From Agapetus fuscipes (Eukaryota; Arthropoda; Insecta; Trichoptera; Glossosomatidae), in the NCBI GenBank assembly GCA_951799405.1, contig OX637351.1, positions 7,782,251 through 7,846,250 on the forward strand: 64,000 nt of DNA. The letters are read 5' to 3'. Position numbers and translations under genes: made by a program. The notes under the pieces are model-generated. The model worked only from the letters and a program-made list of their open reading frames with translations, was not told where the DNA came from and made no database searches. Positions 10,875 to 22,225 of the stretch are shown one piece after another. The stretch's first letter is position 1. Every line of letters starts with the position of its first letter.

Positions 10875-11258
10875 GATGTGAAAATTAAAGTACAAAAGAA
10901 TGTGATGAGAATGTTTGGGCATGTGGAAAGAATGAATGATGATAGACTGACAAAGTATGTATTCAGAGGTAATGTGAAAGAAAAAAAAGAGGTAAGGGAC
11001 GACTGAGAAAAGTATGGAGTGATCAGATCGAGGAGATTGTGAAAGAATGGGATGTACAAAGCGAGCGCAAAAGAAGAAAATGCATGAAAAAGGTGATGGA
11101 TATGAATGAATTGAAAGAGGTATGTAAGGATAGGAAGAAATGGAGGCAGCTGTGCAGAGGCTCTGGCCACCCCTAGTGGAATGGCGACAGAGTTACAGTC
11201 AGAAGTGTTACCACTGGACAAATGTCAAATGTTGATATGCCAACTTAGATTATAGAAA
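10875..11258 (+). pseudogene. RTE LINE RT C-terminus, second subfamily
   Basis: Plus strand, with a frameshift in an A-run near 10985: MFGHVERMNDDRLTK, then GRLRKVWSDQIEEIVKEWDV, KKVMDMNELKEVCKDRKKWR and QLCRGSGHP stop. The 3' end after the stop (CCACCCCTAGTGGAATGGCG) differs from the R3T subfamily and ends in CAACTTAGATTATAG. The same subfamily recurs at 27454, 45895, 47100, 50885 and 59883. Confidence 0.7.
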
Positions 11259-11451
11259 GAAAGTATTGACTTCATCGTAGAAAGACATTACTCGTAGACC
11301 ATTTGTAGGATTTCCTGATAGCAATACTAGAGAGCATAATATAGTGTAACTAAACAACTACAGCATTACATCATTTCTCCGTACAAAAGTTATGTAAACA
11401 GCTTTAGCACATTTATCCACAAGTCAAATGGTTTCCTGGACAATGATTATT

Positions 11452-12235
11452 CCTTGACTTATAGGTTGATATGAGGCTGACCATCCAAACTGTATAATTT
11501 TCACTTTTCCAATGTCACACCTGTTTCAGGAAAGGTCGGCAAAAGTTGTAGGGTTAACATAGGGGTAACATTGGCAAAGTGAACCTTTTTTTTAGAGCAG
11601 GGGTGGTCAGCCTCATAGCAACCTATAAGTCAAGGGCGAATGGTTTGAATTATAAGTCACGTGGCAAACTGTCGACTTTATGAATATCCTCGAGTGGATT
11701 AACTGTCGTATTTTCAGAAAATTGTTTCTATATATTATTTGGACGTGTCTGTTTTTGGGCATGCATTTAGTATGAACTTTAAAGGTTAATATAATATGTC
11801 TTTGCAACTTAGATTAGATTAGATTATATTCGACCTTATTTTAAGACAGTTCGTTCACTCTATAATCTATAATCCAACTTGCAAAGATACACTTACATAC
11901 GTATATTAGGATTCATATAAAATGTATGCCCACAAACAGACGCGTGTAAGTGCGAGCTTATACACACCTCAAATGTACTAACGAAATAAAAACCTAAATC
12001 TCAAATTGACATTAACCCTGCGACTGATGTCGACCTTCCCTAAAACAAGGGGACATTGGCAAAGTGAACCAATTTTTACAGTATGGGTGGTCAGCCTCAT
12101 ACCAATCTATAAGTCAAAGAACATACACAACAAATTATCTTCCCTGAAATAAGGGGCATTGACAAAGTGAACCATCTTTTTACAGTATGGGTGGTCAGCC
12201 TCATACCAAACTATAAGTCAAGCAACTCTCAATTG
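11452..12235. repeat. Cluster of R3T pieces in both orientations
   Basis: 11452-11552 sense 5' half, 11552-11632 antisense 5' half (head-to-head), 11735-11828 sense 3' end, 11860-12113 full antisense copy, 12143-12225 antisense 5' end. Confidence 0.6.
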
Positions 12236-12944
12236 TTTTAATTCTTTGGTCTCACGAACTTTCAAGTTGATCTTTGGAAAAATCCTGTCATACTCCTTAA
12301 AGTTTTCCATGGCAACACAGGATAAATCGCTTTGTGTTGGTACAACTAAACAAAAATATATTTTTTCATCAAAATTTCATCCGTAAGTTTTCGTCATTCA
12401 TAATTTTAACCTGAAAATTAAATTAAACATATAGGTACTAGTAGTACCGAATCTTACAGAAATGTATACACCTTTGATTTCCGTTTTTACCTAATTTTTT
12501 TCTGACAAAGAAACAAAAAACTGGTTGGCTGAATTTCTCATAGAAATATACTAAGTTATAACTAACAACTATATAGGTTTTTAATTTTTTTATACTTCCT
12601 ATCAAAACACATCAAATTTAATTGTTTTTCCACAATATTGTTTTAAAAAACTGAACAGACCTTACTAAAACACTCTTGTTTTATTATATAACACTTCGTC
12701 AATGCTAAAAATCTTTTTGTTTCTTTTCACACACACAATATTGTAAAATTGTGTTATATTTATAAATAATAATATACCTGCACGTATCGTTAAAATTGAT
12801 CCATATATATAAAAATCTAGTTACAATTTGGATGTTTTTTTTTTTAGATACACTGATTTCGAGTACACAGTTTTTAAGCTGGCATCGGGTAGGTCAGTTG
12901 CTAGTGTGTTTTTTGGATTTGATTTTTTGGGTGTTTTTCCTTTT

Positions 12945-13150
12945 TTTGTCACGCGGTTAGGGTAGGACCGTCCTGCGTGGCGGACTGCGCGCTACTGGGG
13001 GGAGTCTTCCTACACGAGATCGATCGGCATGCGGCATGGTTTTCCTTTGCCACCCCCTGCCTTGATGTGGGGCGCATGCAACCCCCCCGACTCCCCCTTT
13101 TTGTGGAGGGTGGTAGGAAACACCCACTTTGTTCACGGTATAACAATATA
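12945..13150. other. GC-rich island, unassigned
   Basis: About 200 bp rich in CpG and C-runs (CGATCGATCGGCATGCGG-like, CAACCCCCCCGACTCCCCC) inside AT-rich DNA. One 65-codon minus frame, composition not convincing. Possibly an LTR or LINE UTR. The flanks 12240-12940 and 13150-13420 show only AT-rich sequence. Confidence 0.3.
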
Positions 13151-13442
13151 CTATAGAATACTAGACGAGTGCTGTGTGGATGTTTAAATAGACGACAAAG
13201 CGTGAAAAATGCATGTAACTTAAAAAAAAAATAACCTTATTTTGAAGTTAGTTAGTCACTCGTCACACTTTCAACTCACTTTTTTTTCATAGTAATTTAA
13301 CAGCGTTTTTACAAGCTTGGATTTTTCTTGGAAGTGTTGAAAACAAAGGTAGCTAAGCTATTTTTTTTTCAAATTCAAAAACGTTTTTTTTTCAAATATG
13401 AATTCGTAATTCCTAGACGCGGTTGGTATGAAACTGATCTCC

Positions 13443-13694
13443 AAATCTAATCTAATCTAAGTTGAAAAAATATGTAACATTGGGGATTCACATTATTTGC
13501 ATTTTCACAAACAAACACGTATAAGTTCGCGCTTGTACATGCCGCATGTGAACCTACAACATAAAAACCCAAATCTCAAATCAACATACACCCTGCAACA
13601 CTTGCTGACCTTCGCTGAAACAGGGGTAACATTGGAAAAGTGAACCATTATCTACAGAATGGGTGGTGAGCTACATACCAACCTATACGTCAAG
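13443..13694 (-). repeat. R3T, antisense
   Basis: AAATCTAATCTAATCTAAGT to CAACCTATACGTCAAG; full length. Confidence 0.65.
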
Positions 13695-13811
13695 TAACAT
13701 AAACAACAAGTTACATTTTTTTAAATCACAATACTAACCGCAAAAAAAACTTTACAGTGTCAACGTCCATCTATGTAATAAGCTTTAACCTTCTATTTAA
13801 CCATAAATTAC

Positions 13812-13945
13812 CAAATATCGGTAATATTTGTATGGACACCTGTCAATCCAAGATGGCCGCCCAGCTGATTAGTCTTTATACAAATATTACCGATACTCGG
13901 TAGGTAAGAATTACCGTGGTGATGAGACTTCCAGCCCTGGGCCAC
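13812..13945. mobile_element. MITE-E foldback, partial
   Basis: AAATATCGGTAATATTTGTA and its complement around a spacer with CCAAGATGGCCGC; right end CATCACC complement to CCAGCCCTGG. Full ends are CCAGGGCTGGAAGTCTCATC. It truncates a RTE tail. Confidence 0.65.
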
Positions 13946-13972
13946 ATTATTTCCTCTGCCATGTATTTTCCA

Positions 13973-14598
13973 GTGTGCCAAAATGGTTTGGACATATGGA
14001 AAGAATGAATGACGAAAGACTGACGAAGAGAGTGTACGCTGCAACTATGAATGGAAGCCGTGGTAGGGGAAGACCGAGAAAAGTATGGATGGATCAAATT
14101 TCCGAAATAGCGAATGAATGGGATATTCAGAGTCATAACAAAAGGAGAGAATGCATGAAAAAGATTATGACTCTGAATGAAATGAAAGAAGTATGTAAGA
14201 ACCGAAAAGAATGGCGGTTGATTTGCAACAATGGCGGCTAGGGCATTAATTCTAAGTGTAATATTAAGTTTAATTTTAATTTTACTTTATTTTATTTATA
14301 ATTTGTAATGTGTCTCATTATGAATTTCTGTAAATCATTTATAATTTTTCGTGCTCCCTGACTGATAGGTTGGTACGAGGCTGACCACCCGTGCTGTAAA
14401 AATCGGTTCACTTTTGCCAATGCCACCCCGGTTCAGGGAACGGCGGCAGGAGTTGCAAGGTTTATGTCCATGTGAGGTTTTCTTTATTTGTATGCACACA
14501 TGCAGAATGTGTAGGCGCGAACCTACATGTGCCTGTCTGTAGGCATGCATTTCATATGAGCCTTAAATGCTTACATATCCTTGCAGCTTAGATTATAG
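13973..14598 (+). pseudogene. RTE LINE 3' end: RT C-terminus, UTR and R3T
   Basis: Codons 13975-14241 read MPKWFGHMERMNDERLTKRV, RGRGRPRKVW, MTLNEMKEVCKNRKEWRLIC and stop. A 110-bp AT-rich UTR follows, then R3T at 14353-14598 ending CTTGCAGCTTAGATTATAGA. This is a continuous LINE 3' end. Its 5' side abuts a MITE-E foldback. Confidence 0.78.
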
Positions 14599-14854
14599 AC
14601 AGTCCACGTGTCTGCTATACTTTCAGGGCTGACACAGAGGAAGTGCAAAGCGGAAGGGTGGGAGGGGTTTCTTTTGTTCTGGCGCTTGTTAGGCATCGCG
14701 AGTTCTGCCTTACAGGTGTACAAAAAGACGAGCAAAAAGAGGGTTTAGATCCATACGGTCTACAAAAAGTGACAATGGCTTAGAGCTGCCACTTTTCATG
14801 ATCAGAAATTCGACGAACTTATCAATAAAGCCATTGTTTTCCTCATTGACACAC

Positions 14855-15340
14855 TGTGCTCTTTGATTTAATTAAAATTTAATTCAAAAAATAAAAAATA
14901 AAAATACAAAACAAATTGTATAAGGTTACGGGGCAACCTTATACAATTTGTTTTTTATTTTTTATTTTTTAAAAATGAAAGGTCACAAAGTGAATGCCTC
15001 ATCAATTAATAATTTAATTCATTTAATTTTTAATTAATTCAAGTACTTTCAGTTTTTCCATACTTACTCAAAAACTACTTGACATTAAGTATAAAAAATG
15101 TTCCGATTCTTCACTAAACAAAGTATAGTTCTGTAATTAAAAAAATAAATCCAAAAAATATAGCACACGAAAAATGTGAACAAAACATTTTTTTTGTGGT
15201 GACCATTCTTATATATTATGTATTTTGTTCAAATTTTATAATTAAGATTAAAAAAATGCTTTATTTTTTTCATTACTGTAACTCTTTTGCTAAGACCATA
15301 AGTGTAAGAAACCAAAACGGCAGATTTAGGATATAAAGGA
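14855..15340. mobile_element. MITE-1 foldback, copy 2
   Basis: Right arm (15020-15338) ends CCAAAACGGCAGATTTAGG; left arm is short. The centre holds a separate hairpin (14886-14970). Confidence 0.55.
14886..14970. repeat. Hairpin inside MITE-1 copy 2
   Basis: CAAATTGTATAAGGTT (14912-14927), a 7-nt loop ACGGGGC, and the exact complement (14935-14950). Arms extend outward as A-rich and T-rich runs. Confidence 0.7.
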
Positions 15341-15398
15341 GCCTTATGTTTTCTTTTTTTTTCCATTTACGCCGTCGAGTTGAGTTTACGTGATTTGT

Positions 15399-15893
15399 TA
15401 TACTCAGGCATCCAGAGTCACAATAAAAGGAGGGCTTGTATGAAAAAGGTTATGACTCTGGATGAAATGAAAGAAGTATGTAAGGACAGGAAGAATTGGC
15501 GGCTAATCTCCAATGTTGATTTCTAATGTTGGTTTAATAATTTGCTACATTTTTTGCATAGGAATTTTTTTACTTTTCTTGTAAGATTTCTTTTTAAGGT
15601 TTTGTTATTTTTTATATTTAAATGTAATTTATTATTCGTATTCCTTGACTTATAGGTTGGTATGAGGCTGACCACCCATACTGTAAAAAATGGTTCACTT
15701 TGCCAATGTCACCCCTGTGTCAGGGAAGGTCGGCAAAAGTTGTAGGGCTTATGTTCATTTGAGGTTTGGATTTTATTTGTAAGTACACATTCAGGATTTG
15801 TAAGCGCGAACTACACGCGTTTGTTTGTGGGAATGCATTTGATGTAAATCTTAAATGGTATATATCCTTGCAGCTTAGATTAGATGAGATTAG
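15399..15893 (+). pseudogene. RTE LINE 3' end with R3T
   Basis: Short RT tail (KKVMTLDEMKEVCKDRKNWRLI, stop about 15524), AT-rich UTR, then R3T from 15648. A further tail piece with CTTGCAACTTAGATTATAGA follows to about 15940. Confidence 0.7.
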
Positions 15894-16020
15894 AATGAAT
15901 ATATCCTTGCAACTTAGATTATAGATTATAGAGATTATAGAATCATTTTCTTACCGGTTGCATATACTTCTCAATTTTGAAAAATGTTCTAGATTGCCGC
16001 CTTTATATAAATATTAAATA

Positions 16021-16225
16021 AATAAATAAGGATAATTATTTATTTGGTGAGCGCTGTTTTGTGTGAATCACACCTAAAGAGCCCTCTGCGAGCTTCGTCG
16101 CTGTAGAAAGCGCTAATTGTCAAGCTAAGGACCAAATGTAAAAAAACATACGTACAAGAATGACGTAATCACAGGTAGGTATGTAATTAAAGTGAATAAC
16201 GGGTTATTTTTAAGACGCTCGTCAT
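16021..16225 (-). repeat. SINE-C tail plus unknown unit shared with 1885-2075
   Basis: GTGAATCACACCTAAAGAGC then ACATACGTACAAGAATGACG and TTTTTAAGACGCTCGTC. The same junction and sequence occur at 1885-2075. Confidence 0.5.
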
Positions 16226-16749
16226 TTGAGGTTTGGATTTTATTTATAAGTACACATTCAGCATTTGTAAGTGCGAACTACACGTGTTTGTTTGTGGGCA
16301 TGCATTTGAGAGCTTTAAATGAATATATCCTTGCAATTATAGATTATTATAGATTATAGGCTGTTGGTTTAAATTATGCTTTACATCATCTTATCCAGCC
16401 TACAAGATTGCTCTGCAGAGTTCAAAGTTCGCGCAACGTGTTCGGCAAAATCCAAAATCCGTATTTACCGAACATGTCGGATGAAATTTGTGAAGACGCA
16501 AGACAGACCAAGTGTGAATGGCTGACGATCCGAAATAGCTTTTAATGCCAGAGTAAATAAGGGAGATCCTCGCGATTTCATGCAGCGGGAATAAATGGCT
16601 TTATTTACGGTGTGTGGAGAGATGGGGGAGAAGGAGTTATTTATATGAGAAATCAGAGTTATGGAATGGGATCGCAATTTGTAAGGGATTTGAAGAGATT
16701 TCGTCTTATGATAATATTGACTCTCAGATTTCTTGATTCGTTGTAAATA

Positions 16750-16860
16750 GAGTAGAAAAGCAGCTAAGCCACACATATAGTTCAACTTTTTACCGCGATG
16801 TCCCGGAAAGCTTGAGGAAAAGCACCCTAGAAGTCTGGTTCTCATTTTTGTGAAGGCTTT
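16750..16860 (-). repeat. SINE-B tail fragment, antisense
   Basis: CAGCTAAGCCACACATATAG to TGGTTCTCATTTTTGTGAAG; head missing. Confidence 0.5.
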
Positions 16861-17098
16861 CTTGACTTGACGACCTATGCTGTGTAAAATGACACTTTGC
16901 CAATGTCACCCCTATGTCAGGAAAGGTCGGCAAGAGTTAGGTACAGCGTGTATTTCTATTTGAGATTAGGATTTTTATGTTGTAGGTTCACATACGGCAT
17001 GTGCAAGCGCGAACTTGTACGTGTCTGCTTGTGAGAATGTGTGTTATATGTATCCCCAATGTAACGCATCTTTGCAACTCATGTTAGATTAGATTAGA
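16860..17098 (+). repeat. R3T, sense
   Basis: TCTTGACTTGACGACCTATG (short deletion near start) to CAACTCATGTTAGATTAGAT. Confidence 0.6.
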
Positions 17099-17499
17099 AG
17101 GCACTGTGTAAGTGTTTTTCAGAAATTGAGAACATATTTCTTTAACACAGATTCATCATGCGTTCTCGAAACATCTTCGTCTAGCTAATGTCATCATCTG
17201 TCAAAAATCGCGCGCAATCATCTGATAAGGCTTTGTAGACGTCGATATTTCTTTTTACGCGAAAGTTTCTCGCGCGAAAAATCCTGCTGGCTGTCAGTTT
17301 GACATATCGCTGATATAAAGGAAGCCATACAAGAGTGCGTGAGGTGTGTGGGAATAAATATGGCCCAGATCCCACTCAAATATTTTACCACAAGTGAGAT
17401 ATTCACTTACAGTTGGTATAACTTGTTGAATGTACAAGATTTTAGGGATATTTGATGATGGTGAGAGATTTGAACATGTATTATTATTTTAGACACATA

Positions 17500-17692
17500 C
17501 AGTGAATGGACCATAAGAGCCTGGAGAGGATAGTTGTGATGACAGACCCTGAAGGACGCAGGGCAGTGGGAAGACCCAGAGCAAGGTGGCTGGGACACAT
17601 ACAGTGAATGGACCATCAGAGCCTGGAGAGGATAGTTGTGATGACAGACCCTGAAGGACGCAGGGCAGTGGGAAGACCCAGAGCAAGGTGGT
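17500..17692 (+). repeat. Tandem LINE RT tail fragments
   Basis: Two direct copies of about 104 bp starting at GACACATACAGTGAATGGAC-like sequence. Each encodes MDHQSLERIVVMTDPEGRRA VGRPRARWLG in the plus strand, a non-LTR RT C-terminal motif. Copies differ at a single base over most of their length, so the duplication is recent. Confidence 0.65.
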
Positions 17693-17966
17693 TCACATTT
17701 TACAACAATTAATAATCTCTGCTTATTGGTCTTTATGGCAAAATGCTTGAAGCGACTAAACGCTATCCGCACCATTGCAGTCCCTTTTTATATTGGTGCA
17801 AAAGAGACCTCTCTCGCATATTCCAAATCATTCTTCGATTTCTCGCTCACACCAGATCGCCGTTCTATGCACTACCACCATCATGGACTACTCCCAGATG
17901 GTTCTACCCATACTATCGAACATGTATTAGGTGCGCGTAGGTACCTTGATTTCATAGTTCGTAACA
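17691..17966 (-). mobile_element. Solo LTR, 3' truncated
   Basis: On the minus strand starts TGTTACGAACTATGAAATCA at 17966 and runs to GTAAAATGTGAACC at 17691. Includes GCTTCAAGCATTTTGCCATA, shared with 33500-33545. It abuts the tandem LINE tails. Confidence 0.55.
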
Positions 17967-18135
17967 GTATAGTTTAGTGACGTCACGGAGTTTCCGTCCC
18001 CTTCTAGCGGATATATTGGCATCTCGCTTCCTGTCGACAGATCCATAGATAATAATGATGACGACTACCAACGTGACGTATGTAGGGAGAATATCTACGT
18101 CCACTATACAACAGAAAATACATTTGTAATTACAG

Positions 18136-18165
18136 TAGAACCTCGATTATCCGAGCTCAACTAAG
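18136..18165 (+). mobile_element. pogo/Tigger-like terminal fragment
   Basis: TTACAGTAGAACCTCGATTA followed by TCCGAG is the classic pogo/Tigger-type end after a TA. Only this end is found. Confidence 0.45.
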
Positions 18166-18185
18166 CCCGCACTCGTCTTAAGTTT

Positions 18186-18485
18186 TTTTTTTAAGAAATC
18201 CTGTGCGGAAGACTCCCTACATTTCAGAGACTCTAGGGATCTACGACACTTCATGCAGTGCCGCAGAGGTATTTATGAGCTTGGTCGTAGCTACAAATCG
18301 CCAATTTTCAAAAAAGACACAGTTGCTGTAAGGCTGGATGGACCTTTTAGTGACCGGTCTTGAATTTTTCAACCCAGCGAAGGGCACATTTGAAAATATA
18401 AATGATATATTTTGACGCTCCGTCGGGATTCGGACACACAACCTTCCATTTACAAGTCCGAAGCGTTACCACTAGACTACGGACC
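18186..18485 (-). repeat. SINE-C, antisense, variant tail
   Basis: Instead of the usual tail it has TAAGAAATCCTGTGCGGAAG, CTCTAGGGATCTACGACACT, also found at 33300 and 47645. Head ACTAGACTACGGACCGG is intact. Confidence 0.65.
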
Positions 18486-18534
18486 GGCGTTGAGTCTGAA
18501 AAGGCCTTAAGGGTGTGTATTTTCAACTTTTATC

Positions 18535-18745
18535 TTATATGAGTCGGTGTTATGGCCGAGGAGGTAAGGGCGCATGTTCGACTAGCGTATTTGGAACAGA
18601 ATTCGTTGGCTCGAATCCCGTCTGGCCCATTTGACCATAACTTTGACCCTGATTTAACAAAATTCATTGCATGCACACAAGCTTCTGCTTTCGCATGAAG
18701 ACACCCGGCCATAAAAAAAAGGTTGGTGAATTGCATTGCAAAAAA
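18535..18745 (+). repeat. SINE-D, sense, reference copy
   Basis: Head GTGTTATGGCCGAGGAGGTA resembles leucine/serine tRNA (TGGCCGAG), box B GGCTCGAATCCC, body ATTGCATGCACACAAGCTTC, end GGTTGGTGAATTGCATTGC. About 210 bp. Confidence 0.68.
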
Positions 18746-18749
18746 AGAC

Positions 18750-18965
18750 CTTTAACTGAAAAAAATCCTGCACAACTATCATGAATTTGTCATTTTCATT
18801 CCGTGCAAAGTCTCTAAGCTGCTCTTGAAGCGCCCGGGACTTTAATTCCACTGCCAGCTGCAAACAACACAGAGGGTAGATTTCACGAGACTCGAGACAC
18901 CCCCTCAGGCGGACAACAGCCCTTGACGGACTCTCCACGGCAGTCTCTTCACTGTGCGCGAGCAT
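18750..18965 (-). other. Protein-like open stretch, unassigned
   Basis: Minus-strand frame open for about 70 codons before running into SINE-D sequence. The segment LAVELKSRALQEQLRDFARN followed by ENDKFMIVVQ looks like a charged helix of a real protein, and a good acceptor (CCTCTGTGTTGTTTGCAG) precedes 18857. I see no clear donor. It could be an exon of the host gene's 3' part, a retrocopy, or chance. Confidence 0.25.
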
Positions 18966-19629
18966 TCAAAGCGACGTTTGTGTCGCATTTAGTCTTTATG
19001 CAAAAAAATATACTTCGCGTTTCTAAGTACTGAGACATACTCGTAGCTTCACGTTTAGACCCCACTATTGCAAAACGCAACTGTGGCGAGTTCGACTTAT
19101 TTATTTTTACAAGTATGGATATATTTTACACTTTAGATTAATATTAAATGCATTCCCTCAAGATGACGGGTTTTTTTATATTGTAGGTCCACATGCGGCA
19201 TGTGTGAGTGCGAAATTATGCGTTTCTGCTTGTGAATATGAATCTCGAATGAAACATATCTTTGCAACTTAGATTTAGATTTAGAGATCCGCCTCTACTT
19301 AGACCACGCGCCTGGCAGACAGACACGTGGCAAGATTTGTCAGCTCTGATTTTGTGAAATGATATGGCGCAGGTCTCTCTTATCTTTCAGGTGCGTGTGT
19401 ACACTTCCCGAAAGCACACCACTCCGTGTTATCACGAGGAACACGGATTTCATATTGGATTTGCAAATATTTACAAGACGCTAATATTTGGTTTGGCAAT
19501 CTACAAAGTTTCAAGATTAAATTCTTGACTTTTGTTTATGCTATAAAGTCTATTTTCGGGTGAGGATTTTGAACAGAGAGGTGGCCGGAAGGCTTCTTTA
19601 ATATATACGTATGTTAGTAGTCTTTTAAA

Positions 19630-19872
19630 TCAAGAAGACTCCAGTGGGCCGGGCATGTAGCACGTGCAGAGGACTCCAGGATCATCAGAACTGTCTTGGA
19701 TGGTGCCCCCTCAGGTGTTAGACCACTCGGACGTCCCAGGGAGCGGTGGGCAAGCAACGTTGAAGCCGACGCCGAAGTTCTGGGAGTGAGGGGACCATGG
19801 AGGGAAGCAGCACAAGACAGAGAGTCCTGGAGGATTGTGGTGCGGGAGGCCCTGAGCCTTCAAGGCTTATGA
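19630..19872 (+). pseudogene. LINE RT C-terminal fragment, GHVARAED type
   Basis: Open plus-strand frame: RLQWAGHVARAEDSRIIRTV, GRPRERWASNVEADAEVLG, WREAAQDRESWRIVVREAL, then stop after SLQGL. The WxGHVxR and GRPRxRW pattern and the DRxxWR end are typical of insect non-LTR reverse transcriptases. Confidence 0.65.
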
Positions 19873-19919
19873 GCCGAAGAAAGTAAAGAAAAAAGTAAGT
19901 AGTCTTTCGGGTAATCTAT

Positions 19920-19972
19920 ATTATTTTTGAGCCGACGTTTCGGATCAGTTACACGATTCCTCATCGGGGCGG
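19920..19972 (-). repeat. Penelope-type 3' stem-loop fragment
   Basis: Minus strand CCGATGAGGAATCGTGTAAC TGATCCGAAACGTCGGCTCA: stem GGAATC/GATCC between GATGA and GAAAC. Only this piece is recognisable. Confidence 0.4.
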
Positions 19973-20507
19973 TTCTCCTGTGTGTATGGTTGGCCTTCGA
20001 CACACACACAACCTTCCCTTTACGATTCCAAAGTGTCCCCACTGGACTACGGACCGGTCTGCTGGTTGTAATGCTTTAAAATCGGGGTATTATTTCTGCT
20101 TGTCTTTAGTTGAGGTGAAAGCATCCATCTCATCTCCTGCGCTTTGCCATTTGCATGAGCGACAGGGACAAAGCTTGGGAGTACATGTATAATAATGTGT
20201 GTTATCTATAATTACCGCTAGGGTCAGAGTTCGCACGTCACACCGTTCCTACAAGGCTGAATAAAATTAAAGAATTTAATGTGAACGTTCATGGGGCGTT
20301 TAAATTATCCAGGTATTCTTCTGAACCTTGAGATTATATGGGTGTAACTATTATTATGATATTTATTAGTGTTGCAAATGATATTCGGTAACCATTCGGT
20401 ATTCGGCATATTCGGCTACTATTTCTCTATTCGGCCGGATACCGAATAATAATTTTGACCGAGTATTCGGCATGACGGAGAAGAGAGAACACATTTATTT
20501 TAGTCTC

Positions 20508-20748
20508 TAATCTAATCTAAGTTGCAAAGATATGTTACATTGGAGATTCACATTACATGCATTTTCACAACCAGACACGTACAAGTTCGCGCTTGCACAT
20601 GCCGCATGTGAACCTACAACATAAAAAACAACTCTCAAATGGACATACACCCTGCAACTCTTGCCGACCTTCCCTGAAACAGGGGTGGCAATGTGAACCA
20701 TTTTTTACAGTATGGGTGGTCAGCCTCATACCAACCTATAAGTCAAGG
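20508..20748 (-). repeat. R3T, antisense
   Basis: CTAATCTAATCTAAGTTGCA to CCAACCTATAAGTCAAGG; full length, well preserved. Confidence 0.68.
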
Positions 20749-20821
20749 ATAACATGATTTTTAAATTGTAGTTTTTGACAGGACTGGGGACAGCTGGGCT
20801 CCAAAGTATGTATCAATACCG

Positions 20822-21076
20822 CGAGGGTATACAACCAAAACGCACTAAGTCATTATTAAATAAACAAAAACTGAATTCTTTACAACCAGAATGCATAACG
20901 CTTTTTGGCTGAAATAATAAATTTAAATATGACATAGTGTTTTCATTATGTCCTTTATTTTTTTTGATAGCACTTAGTGTCTTTTGGCAGTAGAAAATCA
21001 GAAAAAATAAGTAAAATAGGGTAAGTAAGTCAAAATTGTCAAATTGGACTTAGTGCGTTTTGGTTCTATACCCTCG
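20822..21076. mobile_element. MITE with 30-bp TIRs and 4-bp TSD
   Basis: CGAGGGTATACAACCAAAAC with GCACTAAGT at the left and the complement at the right, flanked by ACCG on both sides. Interior also has internal copies of the CTTAGTG motif. Confidence 0.65.
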
Positions 21077-21574
21077 ACCGTAAGCTAGTTTCTTCTCATC
21101 CATATTATAGCTCAATGTGTATAGCTTTGTATATAAGGACTCCTACTTACACAATATTGTTCTTTGTTAGCTGTGGGAACATTTTCCCACTAATTACGCG
21201 TCCAATAACAACCAAGTACTCACATACGGCAAGAATGACAATGTACACAAGAATGGCTATTTAAGGAAAAATGGACAATGGCTAATCTAGGAATTTACAA
21301 ACCAAACAAACACAAAACATCAGAGCTTATGTCTTTCAACGATTGTCCTAAAAAAAATTGTCTCTTCCAACGCTTGTATATGTAATCTAAGTTGCAAAAA
21401 TATATATAATGCATTCTCACATGCAGACACGCTTAAATTCGCGCTTACAAATGCAGCATGTGTACTTACAAATTTAAGCCCAATCTCAAATGGACATAAG
21501 CCCTGCAACTCTTGCCGACCTTGTACCAGCCAGGATATCTGTCTCCTACAGAGCTTCGTCGTCTCTCAATTTTC

Positions 21575-21715
21575 ACCGTCAATATAAGTTGAAAAATGTT
21601 ATAGGACGAACTAATGGATGATGAATGACGAACGATGAAAGTGTACAGAGGAAAGCGTGCTAGGGGAAGACCGAGAAAGGAATGGATAGACCAAATAGGT
21701 GAGAATGAAAAGGAG
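21575..21715 (+). pseudogene. RTE RT C-terminal fragment
   Basis: Short plus-strand remnant with MKVYRGKRARGRPRKEWIDQ, disrupted before and after. It abuts an antisense SINE-B. Confidence 0.55.
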
Positions 21716-21724
21716 TCCCGGTGT

Positions 21725-21985
21725 AGTATAACTTCTTGCTTGTGTTATAGTGTAACTTTTTGCCTGCGTGATCCCCGAAGGGGTCGCATGTGGCGATTCG
21801 GGACCTATTTATTTTTACGGGTAAGAGGGCCGGCCTCACACCAACCACTTTCAGTTGAAGTGGGGGTTTCCCAGCTACCGGGGGGGCTGGTTCTCACTTC
21901 TTGCGAAGGCTGAGTAAACCTTTGAGATCGAACCCTTGCTCTCGGCATGGAATGCAAGCATTCCACCAATTGAGCTATCGACCTT
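21725..21985 (-). repeat. SINE-B, antisense
   Basis: GATCCCCGAAGGGGTCGCAT through TTGAGCTATCGACC; tail start partly duplicated. Joined directly to a SINE-C in the same orientation. Confidence 0.65.
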
Positions 21986-22225
21986 TTTACGAGCTTGATC
22001 GTCGTCGCTACACAGCGCCAATTCTCAAGCAAGACCCAGTTGCTGTAGGGCTGGATGGACCTTTGGTGACCGGTCATTGGTAAAGGTTTATGAATTTTTC
22101 AACCCAGCGAAGAGTAAGTAAATTTGAAAATATAAATGGTATATTTTTTGTGCTCCGCCGGGAATCGAACCCACAACCTTCACATTCAGAGTCCGAAGTG
22201 TTACCACTGAACTACGGACCGGAAT
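21986..22225 (-). repeat. SINE-C, antisense
   Basis: TTTTTACGAGCTTGATCGTC through GCTCCGCCGGGAATCGAACC and CTGAACTACGGACCGG; boxes intact. Confidence 0.7.

Noticed and set aside
10850..11221. Minus-strand 123-codon frame, Phe/Ser/Leu-rich
   Set aside because: Antisense of a RTE reverse-transcriptase tail; A-rich sense codons give this composition.
17407..17775. Minus-strand 122-codon frame with internal repeats
   Set aside because: Antisense shadow of the duplicated LINE tails; the repeat peptide comes from the tandem duplication.
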